A DNA stretch of 64,000 nt from Streptacidiphilus jiangxiensis (GCF_900109465.1 NZ_FOAZ01000007.1:36830-100829), one strand, 5' to 3'; shown: positions 24,846-33,195, numbered from the stretch's first letter. Notes: generated from the letters alone by a model not told the origin. Made by a program: numbers and translations.

Positions 24846-25277
24846 TCATTCCTCCCTGCGCCTGGTGGGCCTGCGGGCCGGCCGCTTGGGCGCGGGCTCC
24901 TTCTCCTCGTCGTCGCGGTCGCGTCCGCCGTGGAGGGTGTCGGACACGGCCTCCATCGCGCCGGACAGGGCGCCCTTGCTCTTCCCGCGGGCTCCTCCCT
25001 CGGTGACCTCCCCGACGATGTCGGTGAGCTGTGTCGGGGCCTTGCGCCCGGCCTCGAGGTCGAGACGGTTGCAGGCTTCGGCGAACCGCAGGTAGGTGTC
25101 GACGCTGGCGACGACGATCCGGATGTCGATCTTGAGGATCTCGATGCCGACCAGGGAGACCCGGATGAAGACGTCGATCACCAGGCCGCGGTCAAGAATC
25201 AGTTCGAGAATGTCGTAGAGACTGCCGGTGCTTCCGCCGCGGGACACACTGGCCTGGCTTTGCGGCACCACGGTCAC
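24846..25277 (-). CDS. gvpA: major gas vesicle structural protein GvpA
   Basis: 143 aa. The shell core is residues 17-70: GSLYDILELILDRGLVIDVF, RVSLVGIEILKIDIRIVVAS. Typical cyanobacterial GvpA is about 70 aa; this one has a charged C-terminal extension of some 70 residues (ARGKSKGALSGAMEAVSDT then EEKEPAPKRPARRPTRRRE), usual for streptomycete homologues, which rarely form visible vesicles. GTG/ATG start at 25277 preceded by GAAAGGAGG. Confidence 0.92.
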   Translation of the reverse strand: MTVVPQSQASVSRGGSTGSLYDILELILDRGLVIDVFIRVSLVGIEILKIDIRIVVASVDTYLRFAEACNRLDLEAGRKAPTQLTDIVGEVTEGGARGKSKGALSGAMEAVSDTLHGGRDRDDEEKEPAPKRPARRPTRRREE

Positions 25278-25344
25278 GGGTGCCTCCTTTCGCCGCCCAG
25301 CCCTGAGCCGGGCGGATGGTGCTGTCGACCACAGCCGGATGCGC

Positions 25345-25710
25345 TTACATGGGGCGGTCGACCTGTCCTCTGGTGTAGCGGCGTATCCGCTGGTAGGCGA
25401 GGAGTTCGCCCTCCTCGTCGAGGGTGACGCGGTAACTCGCCATCACACTGGTCGTGTCCGGGATGCGTTCTAGTTCCACCACCTCCACCTCGGCCTGCCA
25501 ACCCTCATCGGTGGGCTTCAACGCCGACACCGAGTCCGGCGTGCGGCCGAGAAGCTCGGCGAGCTGCTCGGCCGCGGAGCGCATGGCGCAAGCTGCCGAG
25601 ACCCGCCGAGGGCGCGCCACAGGACGGTGGCGAGGAGCCGGGCGTCGCTCGGGCACGTCGTCACGGGCAGATGTACGGCGCCTCGCGCCGTCCTCCTTCT
25701 CAGCGGCCAT
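25345..25710 (-). CDS. gvpO: gas vesicle protein GvpO
   Basis: 121 aa from ATG 25710 (GGAGAAG upstream). A basic disordered N-terminus (RRRTSARDDVPERRPAPRHR) precedes the GvpO domain: AAEQLAELLGRTPDSVSALK, then GWQAEVEVVELERIPDTTS and YRVTLDEEGELLAYQRIRRY. GvpO is the first gene of the operon, 67 bp before gvpA, and in haloarchaea influences gvp transcript levels. Confidence 0.9.
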   Translation of the reverse strand: MAAEKEDGARRRTSARDDVPERRPAPRHRPVARPRRVSAACAMRSAAEQLAELLGRTPDSVSALKPTDEGWQAEVEVVELERIPDTTSVMASYRVTLDEEGELLAYQRIRRYTRGQVDRPM

Positions 25711-26194
25711 GTCACTTCTCCGCAGTAGGAGACTCGATTGCCCTTGCTCTCCCACCCCTGTCTGCGCCTCTTCCCCTGCCCCGGACTTTCACGCACCTGA
25801 TCCTGTCCGGCTTGGTGCGGTTGTCCCTGAGGAAGGGGTGAGGAAATATCGCCGGGTTCGGCCGCGGCTTCTTGGGTAGGAGCGCGGCACCCCAGCACGC
25901 GTCCACCCGGACGGCTGCCCGACTGGGAACAGCCGCTTCTTGGGCCTACCGGCCGCAATCAGGTTCGCTCCGGGCAGGCGCCGTTGAGCGCGACAAGAAC
26001 ACGAGGACATCCGTGTCACCCGAATTGACGGGCCGTGGCACAGGTGCCTTTCCTCGGCCACCGCTCCGTGGCCGAAGCACCGGTGAGCCGGGCTCGTTTG
26101 CCCACCGGTGACCGAGGGCACTGTCTGGCCCCGCCGCGCGTGCCCGCTTGTGCTGTACCGATCGAGAAGGGCACGACGAAAGAGAGAAATATCC
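25711..26194. promoter_or_regulatory. divergent control region of the gas vesicle locus
   Basis: 484 bases without a gene separate gvpO (minus) and the charged protein gene at 26195 (plus). On the plus strand GTTC (25856-25859) is followed after 14 bases by GGGTAG (25874-25879), close to the SigB-type consensus GTTT-N14-16-GGGTAY. The start would give a 300-base leader for 26195. I found no equivalent match facing gvpO. Confidence 0.35.
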
Positions 26195-27043
26195 ATGAAC
26201 GACACGACGAAAATCGCCCTGGCGGCTGCCGTCGCCGGCGGCTACGTACTCGGCCGCGTGAAGAAAGGGCGGCTTGCCTTCGCCGCCGCCACGTACATCG
26301 CCGGACGAAGGTTCGGGCTCGACCCGCGGCAGCTTGCCACAGAAGGACTGCGCAAGCTCGGCGAGGTTCCCCAGGTGGCCGAGCTCAACGAGCAGGTCAA
26401 GGGAGAGCTGCTGGACGCAGGCAAGAAGGCGCTGGTCGCCGCCGCCAACCGGCGCGTCGCGGACCTCGCGGACTCGCTGAGGGAGCGCACGCTGAACGTC
26501 GGCAAGCCCAAGGACGAGGACGAAGACGAAGAGGAGGAGTGGGAAGACGAGGAACCCTCCGAGGAGGACGAGGAGCCGGAGGACGAGGAGGCAGCGGAGG
26601 CGGACGGCGAGGACGAGCAAGAGCCGCAGGAACCCCGCAGGTCGCGGCGCCGCACCACCACCAGTGACGGCCGGAGCAGGCGGCGTGCCTCGCGGCCAGC
26701 CGAGGACCAAGGGGAAGAGGAAGAAGAGGACGTCGAGCCGGCGCAGGCACGCAAGGCACCGGCGCCGCGACGCCGCAGCACCACGAGCAGCGACCGCACC
26801 CCCAAGCGCAGCCGGACGCCGGCCCCCCGAGCGCAGGCCAAGCCCTCAACCGACCGTCCGCCCGCGAAGAAGGCTCCGGCCAAGAAGTCGGCCGCAACGG
26901 CCAAGAAGGCTCCGGCGAAGAGCGCCGCGCCCGCCAAGCGCTCCACGGCGCGGGCGGCCAAGGCGCCGGCGAAGCAGACCGCCGCCAAGAAGACCGCGGC
27001 CAAGAAGACCGCAGCAGCCAAACCCTCCACCCGCAGGAGGTAG
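26195..27043 (+). CDS. block-charged histone-like protein beside gvp operon
   Basis: 282 aa. Residues 1-100 form a structured N-terminus (MNDTTKIALAAAVAGGYVLG, a short membrane-compatible helix, then helical AELNEQVKGELLDAGKKALV). Next is a strongly acidic block (EDEDEEEEWEDEE and more, about 105-155), then alternating Arg/Ser and an Ala/Lys/Pro tail (PAKKAPAKKSAATAKK, AAKKTAAKK) like the C-terminus of histone H1 or HupS. Relatives next to gvp clusters are sometimes labelled DNA primase, which nothing here supports. It may bind nucleic acid or organise vesicle proteins. Three bases separate it from 27047. Confidence 0.7.
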   Translation: MNDTTKIALAAAVAGGYVLGRVKKGRLAFAAATYIAGRRFGLDPRQLATEGLRKLGEVPQVAELNEQVKGELLDAGKKALVAAANRRVADLADSLRERTLNVGKPKDEDEDEEEEWEDEEPSEEDEEPEDEEAAEADGEDEQEPQEPRRSRRRTTTSDGRSRRRASRPAEDQGEEEEEDVEPAQARKAPAPRRRSTTSSDRTPKRSRTPAPRAQAKPSTDRPPAKKAPAKKSAATAKKAPAKSAAPAKRSTARAAKAPAKQTAAKKTAAKKTAAAKPSTRRR

Positions 27044-27046
27044 GCC

Positions 27047-28135
27047 ATGGCCGCCACAGACCGCAAGTCGCCCGATACCACGGGCTTCGACCAGCTGCGC
27101 GAGGAAGCCGTTCACTATCTCGGAGCCCAGCTGGAACACCTGGTCGACAAGGCCGGTGACAAGGTCTCCGACCTCACAGGCCAGCTCGGCGACGTCGTCG
27201 AGAACGGGGGCGTGCTGCCCAAGGTCGGCGCCCGCGTTCTGCAGGGCGACTCGCCGGCCAGGGCCTTCCTGGGGGAGAAGGCCAAGAGCATCAAGGACAA
27301 CGTCGTCGACAAGGTCAAGGGAGCCTTCGGCGGGGGCAAGCCCGGACGGAAGTCCGGGAAGAAGCCGATGAACATCATCGAGACCATCGATGTCGGCGTT
27401 CCGTTGCGCACTGCCTACGACCACTGGACCACCTACGAGGACTTCAGCGGATTCACCAAGGGTGTCCAGAGCGTTTCCCAAGGCGACGAGGTCACCACCG
27501 ACTGGAAGGTCAAAGTCGGGCCCTCCAAGCGCAGCTTCAAAGCCACCGTCCAGGAGCAGATACCGGACGACCGCATCGTCTGGACGTCCGAGGGTGCCAA
27601 GGGCAGCACTCGGGGAGCCATAAGCTTCCACGAGCTCACGCCCACATTGACCCGCATCGTGCTCGTCGTCGAGTACTACCCTGCGGGCTTCTTCGAGAAG
27701 ACCGGGAACATATGGCGGGCCCAGGGCCGGCGTATGCGCCTGGACCTCAAGCACTTCCAACGCCACGTCTCCCTCAGCAACGACGAGGTCGAAGGCTGGC
27801 GCGGTGAGATCCGCGACGGAGAGGTCGTGCGGACCCACGACGAGGTCATGGAGGAGGAATCCGCCGAAGAGGAGCAGGAAGACGACTTCGACGCCGAGTT
27901 CGAGGATGAGGGCGACGAGCCCGAGGACGGGGAATTCGACGACGAGGAGTTCGACGACGAGGAGGAGGGTGAGGGCGAGCAGCCCGAGGACGACTACGAC
28001 GAGGAGCGCGAGGGCGACGAGTCTGACGAGCAGGAGCCCGAGGACGAGGAATTCGAGGACGAGGACGAGTGGGAAGCCGAGGAGGACGAGACCGACCCCA
28101 CCGAATCACGCGCGACCAGCCATCGCAGGCGCTAA
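27047..28135 (+). CDS. SRPBCC (polyketide cyclase/dehydrase-like) protein with acidic tail
   Basis: 362 aa. An N-terminal helical region (1-95) with AVHYLGAQLEHLVDKAGDKV, then an SRPBCC lipid-binding fold (about 108-255: IIETIDVGVPLRTAYDHWTT, YEDFSGFTKGVQSV, KVGPSKRSFKATVQEQI), then about 95 residues of nearly pure Glu/Asp (EEEQEDDFDAEFEDEGDEP onward). It follows the block-charged protein gene by 3 bases, so the two are co-expressed and both carry long charged tails. Streptomycete gas vesicle loci often contain this pair. Its role may be as a chaperone for hydrophobic shell proteins; that is inference. Confidence 0.8.
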   Translation: MAATDRKSPDTTGFDQLREEAVHYLGAQLEHLVDKAGDKVSDLTGQLGDVVENGGVLPKVGARVLQGDSPARAFLGEKAKSIKDNVVDKVKGAFGGGKPGRKSGKKPMNIIETIDVGVPLRTAYDHWTTYEDFSGFTKGVQSVSQGDEVTTDWKVKVGPSKRSFKATVQEQIPDDRIVWTSEGAKGSTRGAISFHELTPTLTRIVLVVEYYPAGFFEKTGNIWRAQGRRMRLDLKHFQRHVSLSNDEVEGWRGEIRDGEVVRTHDEVMEEESAEEEQEDDFDAEFEDEGDEPEDGEFDDEEFDDEEEGEGEQPEDDYDEEREGDESDEQEPEDEEFEDEDEWEAEEDETDPTESRATSHRRR

Positions 28136-28439
28136 CGACGAAAGCACCCAGGCAAGCGTCGCTCGCGCGCAGCGTGGACGGTCTCAACCGAACTCCCCGC
28201 GATGCCCTGGGCAGGCTTTCTGCGAATCTGCACCGCGCACCAGCTCCGACTCGCCGCCGCCGATACGGACTGCCGCTGAGCGATATGGCCGGTGGTCCGT
28301 GAGGCGTGGCGGCGTGGGTGCGAGGTGAGGTCATGCAGTGGGCGATGGCGTTCGCGGCGCTGCTCCAAGTCACCTTGATCCCACCATGGGCCTTTCCGGT
28401 TGGCCAGGGGCGCGATGTTCGGCGTGACCGCGTCGACCC

Positions 28440-28677
28440 AACCATGGCCCGCTGCACGTTCGATGCTGGGCACTCGCCGCCGCCGCTCCCCGCCCGGACC
28501 GCGGCCGCCCCGCCGACTGGGAGACGCTGGGGGACCAGATCGTCGCCGAGACCGCGTCCGACTGCCGCCACTCGCCGAAGAGTTCGACGTCGCCCAAGGC
28601 CAGTTTCGCGGCAACCTGCCGCAGGCCTCCGTCCTCGCGCTGCTGCTCGAGGCGGCCGCCCCCGCCGGTGTGTGACG
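28440..28677 (+). pseudogene. frameshifted fragment of an unidentified gene
   Basis: One plus-strand frame reads ADWETLGDQIVAETAS and a different frame continues LAEEFDVAQGQFRGNLPQ then ASVLALLLEAAAPAGV to a TGA just before the hairpin. The two parts join naturally with a small indel near 28555-28565. I do not recognise the family. The rest of 28136-28439 shows no gene. Confidence 0.35.
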
Positions 28678-28682
28678 GCACG

Positions 28683-28716
28683 GTGAGGGTGCCAGCCGCG
28701 CGGCTGGCACCCTCAC
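28683..28716. terminator. strong bidirectional hairpin terminator
   Basis: A 16-bp perfect inverted repeat: GTGAGGGTGCCAGCCG (28683-28698) and CGGCTGGCACCCTCAC (28701-28716). It sits 17 bases past the stop of the minus-strand SRPBCC gene and just after the plus-strand fragment, so it can serve both directions. Confidence 0.8.
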
Positions 28717-28733
28717 ATCCTCGAGCGTCGGGT

Positions 28734-29192
28734 TCAGGATGGCGTGATCCGGCCCCGCCACGCTCCGCTCTCCAGGCCGCGGTCCTCGATGAAGGACTTG
28801 AAGCGCCGGAGGTCGCCCTTGACCCTGCGGTCGACCATCCCCATCACGTCCGCCGCCTTCTGCGCCACGCCTTCCGGCTCGAAGTCGATGGCCAAACGGA
28901 CGGCGGTACGCCCGGCGTCCAGAGGCTCGAACGTGACGACCCCCATCTGCTGGACATCCCCGCCGATGGTGCGCCAGGCGATCTTCTGATCGGGCATCTG
29001 GTCCACGATCTCGGTGTCGAACTCGCGGGTCGCCCCGCCGACGCGGGTCTTCCAGTGGTTGTGCCGGGCGTCGATCTGGGTGACCTCCTCCACACCCTCC
29101 ATGAACCGGGGGAAGTCCTCGAACTGCGTCCACTGGTTGTAGGCGGTGTGCAGCGGCACCTCCACCTCAACCGATTCCTGCACCATGCTCAT
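28734..29192 (-). CDS. SRPBCC-family protein, 152 aa
   Basis: Single SRPBCC domain: VQESVEVEVPLHTAYNQWTQ, FEDFPRFMEGVEEVTQID, then VVTFEPLDAGRTAVRLAID and a C-terminal helix. It shows the same order of blocks as the cyclase-like part of 27047-28135 but without the charged tail, so it is a short paralogue. Such proteins bind hydrophobic ligands. It is monocistronic, with a terminator directly downstream, and divergent from the dehydrogenase gene at 29352. Confidence 0.85.
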   Translation of the reverse strand: MSMVQESVEVEVPLHTAYNQWTQFEDFPRFMEGVEEVTQIDARHNHWKTRVGGATREFDTEIVDQMPDQKIAWRTIGGDVQQMGVVTFEPLDAGRTAVRLAIDFEPEGVAQKAADVMGMVDRRVKGDLRRFKSFIEDRGLESGAWRGRITPS

Positions 29193-29351
29193 GCCGCGCC
29201 TCGCTTCGCTCGACTTTGCGCTGACGCTGGCGCGTGTGCCCCCGATGGCCTGGCCCTAACATTCCGAAGCGGTGACCCCCGCATGCCACGCCCTGCCGTG
29301 CCCCGGGGGAGCGGTGCGTTTGCTGCGGTGGATCCGGGAAAGCCGCCCCTC

Positions 29352-30413
29352 ATGGAATCTGTGGATATCGTGCCTCGCACCGTAGTCGTCACGGGGGCCA
29401 GTGGAGGGATCGGGCGGGCCTGTGCGAGCGCGTTCGGCTTGCGGGGCGACCGGCTGGCGTTGGTGGCTCGAGGCCGCGCCGGTCTGGACGCTGCCGTGCG
29501 GGAGGCGGAGACGGCCGGTGCATCCAAGGTGATCGCCATCGAGGCGGACGTCACCGACCCCGACGCGGTGGAAGCCGCCGCGGCGCGCGCCGAGGCTGAG
29601 CTGGGCCCGATCGACGTGTGGGTCAACGACGCGTTCGCGTCCGTCTTCGCGCCATTCACCGAGATCACCGCGGACGAGTTCCGGCGGGTCACCGAGGTCA
29701 CCTATCTGGGCTACGTGTACGCCACCCAAGCAGCGCTGAAGCGGATGCTGCCGCGCGACCGCGGCGTAGTGGTGCAGGTCGGCTCCGCGATCGCCTATCG
29801 TGGCATCCCTCTGCAGAGCGCCTACAGCGGTGCCAAGCACGCCATTCAGGGCTTCAACGAGGCGCTGCGCTGCGAGCTCCTCGCCAGCGGCACCAATGTG
29901 CGGACCACCATGGTGCAGATGCCGGCCGTGAACACCCCGCAATTCGACTGGGTCCGCTCCCGCCTGCCCGAAGGCGCCCAGCCGGTGCCGCCGATCTACC
30001 AGCCCGAGGTCGCCGCCCGTGCCGTGCTGTACGCCGCCGACCATCCGGGGCGGCGCGAGTACTGGGTCGGTGCCAGCACGGTGGCGACGCTGGTGGCCAA
30101 TGCCATCGCCCCGGGCCTGCTCGACCGCTATCTCGCTCGCACCGGCTTCGCCTCCCAGCAGGACGGACATCCGCAGCCGGGACGGGAGGCGGGCAACCTG
30201 TTCGAACCGGTGGACGGAGGGTGGGACTTCGGGTCCCACGGCCGCTTCGACGACCGGGCTCACGGCTTCAGCGCCCAGCAGGAGGCTGCGCACGCCCTAG
30301 GCACCCTCGCGACGCGGGCGCGCCAGGGGGCTGAACGGGTGATGGCCCGTGTGGCGGGCTCCTCCGGCGGGTCCACATTGCTGAGTGGGGGTACACGACG
30401 AGTCCCGCAGTGA
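29352..30413 (+). CDS. short-chain dehydrogenase/reductase with C-terminal extension
   Basis: 353 aa. Rossmann motif VVVTGASGGIGRA (11-23, TGxxxGIG), Asp of the NAD(P) site in ADVTDPD, NDAF in place of the usual NNA(G) active-site loop, catalytic Ser in VGSAIAY, and YSGAK giving the Tyr-x3-Lys pair. An extension of about 100 residues after the Rossmann fold contains HPGRREYWVGASTVATLVAN and a Gly/Asp-rich part. This matches actinobacterial classical SDRs of unknown substrate. ATG at 29352 is chosen from conservation; longer readings look non-coding. Confidence 0.87.
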   Translation: MESVDIVPRTVVVTGASGGIGRACASAFGLRGDRLALVARGRAGLDAAVREAETAGASKVIAIEADVTDPDAVEAAAARAEAELGPIDVWVNDAFASVFAPFTEITADEFRRVTEVTYLGYVYATQAALKRMLPRDRGVVVQVGSAIAYRGIPLQSAYSGAKHAIQGFNEALRCELLASGTNVRTTMVQMPAVNTPQFDWVRSRLPEGAQPVPPIYQPEVAARAVLYAADHPGRREYWVGASTVATLVANAIAPGLLDRYLARTGFASQQDGHPQPGREAGNLFEPVDGGWDFGSHGRFDDRAHGFSAQQEAAHALGTLATRARQGAERVMARVAGSSGGSTLLSGGTRRVPQ

Positions 30414-30436
30414 ACCGATACGGACAGGGAGTGAGC

Positions 30437-30760
30437 ATGCCTCGCGGATCATCCCCCAAGCGGGAACGGCAGTACGAGCACATCAAGGACAGCCAGCTGG
30501 ACCGCGGCGCAAGTGAGAAGCGCGCCGAGGAGATCGCGGCCCGCACCGTCAACAAGGAACGCGCCCGGCACGGGGAGTCGAAGACCGCAAGCCGCACCTC
30601 GATCAAGGACATCTCCTCCTCGCGGCGCGGCGGACTGCGCTCCCACAGTGGCGCCCAGGGGCGAACCAAGGAGCAGCTGTACAACGAGGCCCGGCAGCGC
30701 AACATCCACGGCCGCTCGAAGATGACCAAGAAGCAGCTCGAAGAGGCCCTGAGCCGATAG
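30437..30760 (+). CDS. small basic protein, plasmid-stabilisation-like
   Basis: 107 aa from ATG 30437. MPRGSSPKRERQYEHIKDSQ, then RGASEKRAEEIAARTVNKER and a C-terminal motif TKEQLYNEARQRNIHGRSKMTKKQLEEAL, which looks like a Rho N-terminal/SAP-type helix-loop-helix. Streptomycete relatives are annotated as plasmid stabilisation proteins, a name without experimental support here. It probably binds nucleic acid. It lies 23 bp after the dehydrogenase gene. Confidence 0.75.
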   Translation: MPRGSSPKRERQYEHIKDSQLDRGASEKRAEEIAARTVNKERARHGESKTASRTSIKDISSSRRGGLRSHSGAQGRTKEQLYNEARQRNIHGRSKMTKKQLEEALSR

Positions 30761-30769
30761 GAGCCAGCG

Positions 30770-31021
30770 ATGGGCACCGTCCCTGTACCGCCCGACCCGG
30801 ACATCACCCCCGTGCCGCCGCCTGATCCCCCGTCACCGCCCGACCCGCCGAATCCGGTGAAGCCGCCGGTGACACCGGATCCGCCGGAGCCGCCTGGCAG
30901 GCCGGTTCCGCCACCGGAGCCTCCGGGCCGCCCGGGTGAGCCCGCTCCCGGACCCGAGCCCGGCCCGGCCCCTGAGCCGCCCGAGCCCGGCGAGCCGCGC
31001 CCGCAGGAGCCACCCGACTGA
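30770..31021 (+). CDS. proline-rich disordered peptide, 83 aa
   Basis: Starts ATG 30770 after AGGAG, 9 bp past the previous stop. More than 40% proline with Pro-Asp/Pro-Glu alternation (PPDPPSPPDPPNP, PEPGPAPEPPEPGEP). There is no signal peptide. It is probably translated given the spacing and ribosome-binding site, but its function is unknown; it could be a spacer or binding-partner peptide. Confidence 0.5.
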   Translation: MGTVPVPPDPDITPVPPPDPPSPPDPPNPVKPPVTPDPPEPPGRPVPPPEPPGRPGEPAPGPEPGPAPEPPEPGEPRPQEPPD

Positions 31022-31099
31022 ACCCTCGACGACGGCGCGGCCTGTCGACCAGGGCACGGTAACGCAAGGGTCGAGTGTGGTGGGGTTGGGAGGATCGGG

Positions 31100-31552
31100 T
31101 TGCGTGCGGTCGTTGAGTTCGTGGTGTGGTGGGCGGTGCTGGCCGGGCTGACGGTGGTGTTCATCAGTTCCGTCTCGCCAGTCGAGCTGCTGGTGGCTGG
31201 TGTGGCTGCCGTGGGAGGGGCCTTCGCGGCGGTACGGATGCGCCGAGTCGCCGGCGTCCGCCTCACGGGTGTCCGCCGTGCGGCCCGGGCGGTGCTCGCG
31301 CTGCCGCGGGCGGTCCTGCGCGGTCTGGTCGTGCTCGTTGCCGCGCTGGCGCATCCGACGGATGCGACGGTGCGCCGCATCAGGTTGCGGCCGGGTGCGG
31401 ACGCGGGCTGGGCCGGTGCGCTGGTCGGTGCCTCGCCGGACACCTGCGTGATCGACGTGCCGAGCCCGGACGAGGTGGTCGTGCACGCTCTGCGCCCAGG
31501 AGAGGGCCCGGTCGAAAGGCTGATCGCCAGAGGCGGGGGAGGAGCACCGTGA
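31100..31552 (+). CDS. mrpE: Mrp-type antiporter subunit E
   Basis: 150 aa from a TTG at 31100 with GGGAGGA upstream. An N-terminal hydrophobic pair of helices (VVEFVVWWAVLAGLTVVFIS) and a cytosolic domain ending in SPDEVVVHALRPGEGPVERL. MrpE is the smallest non-catalytic membrane subunit group of the multi-subunit Na+(K+)/H+ antiporter. It heads a seven-gene operon in order E-F-G-(MbhD)-B-C-D, all overlapping or within 10 bp. Confidence 0.85.
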   Translation: MRAVVEFVVWWAVLAGLTVVFISSVSPVELLVAGVAAVGGAFAAVRMRRVAGVRLTGVRRAARAVLALPRAVLRGLVVLVAALAHPTDATVRRIRLRPGADAGWAGALVGASPDTCVIDVPSPDEVVVHALRPGEGPVERLIARGGGGAP

Positions 31553-31839
31553 ATTCCTGGGCGGTGGCCGCCCTGGTCCTACTGGTCGTAGCAGGTCCCG
31601 CGTGCCTGTGGGTGGTAGCGCGTGGAGCAACGGTGCGCCGTCTTGCCGGGGCGTCGCTGCTGTCGACGGTGATCGGCGCGGTGTTCCTGCTGCTGCCGCA
31701 GGCCTACGACCGGCCCTCTTACCAGGACCTCGCGTTGATGCTGGGCGTCCTCGCTCCGGCGGGCACGCTGGTCTTCACCCGCTTCGTGGCCGGTGCCCGC
31801 CGCGACGTCTCCCCGGTCCGCGAAGGTGAGCGACAGTGA
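31549..31839 (+). CDS. mrpF: Mrp-type antiporter subunit F
   Basis: 96 aa. GTG 31549 overlaps the stop of mrpE. Three hydrophobic helices: VAALVLLVVAGPACLWVVAR, ASLLSTVIGAVFLLLP, LALMLGVLAPAGTLVFTRF. The pattern is MrpF. The C-terminal is short and polar. Confidence 0.85.
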   Translation: MNSWAVAALVLLVVAGPACLWVVARGATVRRLAGASLLSTVIGAVFLLLPQAYDRPSYQDLALMLGVLAPAGTLVFTRFVAGARRDVSPVREGERQ

Positions 31840-32141
31840 CGGTGCGTCACGATGTTGTCCTGGTGCTCTTGTGGGCGGGCGTGGCGTCCGTGTTGCTCTC
31901 CGCGGTGGCAGTGGTGCGGCTGCGCGGGACGCTGATGCGGCTGCACGCCCTGGCCCCGGCGTCGGTGGCCGGTGTCCCGTTGATTGCCGCGGCGATCGCC
32001 ATCGACCAAGGGGCGGGCCGGTCCGCGGCCAAGACGCTGTTCATCGGGCTGCTCTTCGCCGTCGGAGGCACGGTCACCACGATCGCCATTGCGCGTGCCT
32101 CCCGCCAGGCCGAAGGTGTCGACAAGGAGGAGGGGACGTAG
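31836..32141 (+). CDS. mrpG: Mrp-type antiporter subunit G
   Basis: 101 aa; start overlaps mrpF by 4 bases. LLWAGVASVLLSAVAVVRLRG, TLMRLHALAPASVAGVPLIA and LLFAVGGTVTTIAIARAS give three membrane helices with the RLHA motif of MrpG. Confidence 0.87.
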   Translation: MTVRHDVVLVLLWAGVASVLLSAVAVVRLRGTLMRLHALAPASVAGVPLIAAAIAIDQGAGRSAAKTLFIGLLFAVGGTVTTIAIARASRQAEGVDKEEGT

Positions 32142-32428
32142 TGGATCAGTGGCTGATCGGAGTGGCCGTCGTCTTCGTTGTCCTGGCCGCCACCCTCGCG
32201 GTCCTCACACGCGATCCGGCCCGGCAGGCGGTGGTCCTGTCCGCGCTCGGGCTTGGCCTTGCGGTGCTCTTCGCCGTGCTGCAGGCCCCCGACGTGGCGT
32301 TGTCCCAACTGGCCGTCGGCACCGCGCTCACCCCGCTCCTGATCCTCCTCAGCGTCCGCAAGGTCACCCGCCGTGCCAGCGGAGCGACCAGCGGACGGGA
32401 CGAGGGCTCGGACCGGGGGGAGGCGTGA
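32141..32428 (+). CDS. MbhD/DUF4040-type Mrp subunit
   Basis: 95 aa from GTG 32141, sharing one base with the mrpG stop. Helices VAVVFVVLAATLAVLTRD, VLSALGLGLAVLFAVLQAPD and LSQLAVGTALTPLLILLSV; the QAPDVALSQLAVG motif is the DUF4040 domain that in canonical Mrp systems is fused to the C-terminus of MrpA. Here it is free-standing. Confidence 0.82.
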   Translation: MDQWLIGVAVVFVVLAATLAVLTRDPARQAVVLSALGLGLAVLFAVLQAPDVALSQLAVGTALTPLLILLSVRKVTRRASGATSGRDEGSDRGEA

Positions 32429-33195
32429 CGGCGCGCGCCCGGCTGCTCATGTTCCTGGTCGCTGCCGCGGTGATCGCGGTCTTCTTTGCTGTCGCGTACG
32501 TCCGGCTTCCGGCCTTCGGGTCGGCCAGCCACCCCTATGGAGACCGCGCGGTGGCCGCGGCGCTGGACCACCGGACCGCGAACGTCATCTCTTCGGTCAA
32601 TTTCGACACCCGTGCGTTCGACACTCTGGGTGAGGAGTCGATCCTGTTCGGCACCGTGCTCGGCGCGACGCTTCTGCTGCGCCGGGCCCGCGACGAACGA
32701 CACGTCCGCGCGCAGGCGGAGGACGTCATGGCGACCACCCGCCTTTTCGGGGCGCTGCTCCTGCCGGTCACCCTGATCGTGGGCGTCTACATCGTCGCGC
32801 ACGGCCAGCTCAGCCCCGGTGGCGGCTTCCAGGGCGGCGTCGTTCTGGCGACCGCCCTGCACCTGGCCTATGTCGCGGCCGACTATCGAGTCCTCAAGCG
32901 CCTGCGGCCGCTGGCCGTTCTGGACGTCGCGGACTCGCTCGCCGCGGCTTCCTACAGCATCGTCGGCGTGGCCGGGCTGATCGCGGGCGGTGCGTTCCTG
33001 AAGAACGTGCTGCCGCTGGGCACCTTCAACCAGATCACCTCGGGTGGCACCGTCCCAGTCCTCAACGCCGCGGTCGGTGTCGAGGTCGCCTCCGGCCTGA
33101 TCGCGCTGCTGGCCCACTTCCTCGACCAGGCCGTCGAACTCGGTGACCCCGACGCACCGCAGTCACCCACTGCCGATACCAAGGGAGGCACCTGA
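32425..33195 (+). CDS. mrpB: MrpB-domain subunit
   Basis: 256 aa from GTG 32425, overlapping the previous stop. The N-terminal third resembles the MbhE/MrpA-tail region (NVISSVNFDTRAFDTLGEES), and the rest is MnhB: PVTLIVGVYIVAHGQLSPGGGFQGG is the conserved GHxxPGGGFQGG loop (written in parts: IVGVYIVAHGQLSPGG, GFQGGVV). It therefore fuses two modules that are separate or attached to MrpA elsewhere. Confidence 0.85.
   Translation: MTARARLLMFLVAAAVIAVFFAVAYVRLPAFGSASHPYGDRAVAAALDHRTANVISSVNFDTRAFDTLGEESILFGTVLGATLLLRRARDERHVRAQAEDVMATTRLFGALLLPVTLIVGVYIVAHGQLSPGGGFQGGVVLATALHLAYVAADYRVLKRLRPLAVLDVADSLAAASYSIVGVAGLIAGGAFLKNVLPLGTFNQITSGGTVPVLNAAVGVEVASGLIALLAHFLDQAVELGDPDAPQSPTADTKGGT

Noticed and set aside
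28190..28300. tRNA-like string on the minus strand (GCTCAGCGGCAG with a later GTGCAGATTCG)
   Set aside because: The D-arm and T-arm cannot be folded with a proper acceptor stem or anticodon loop, so it is not reported as a tRNA gene.
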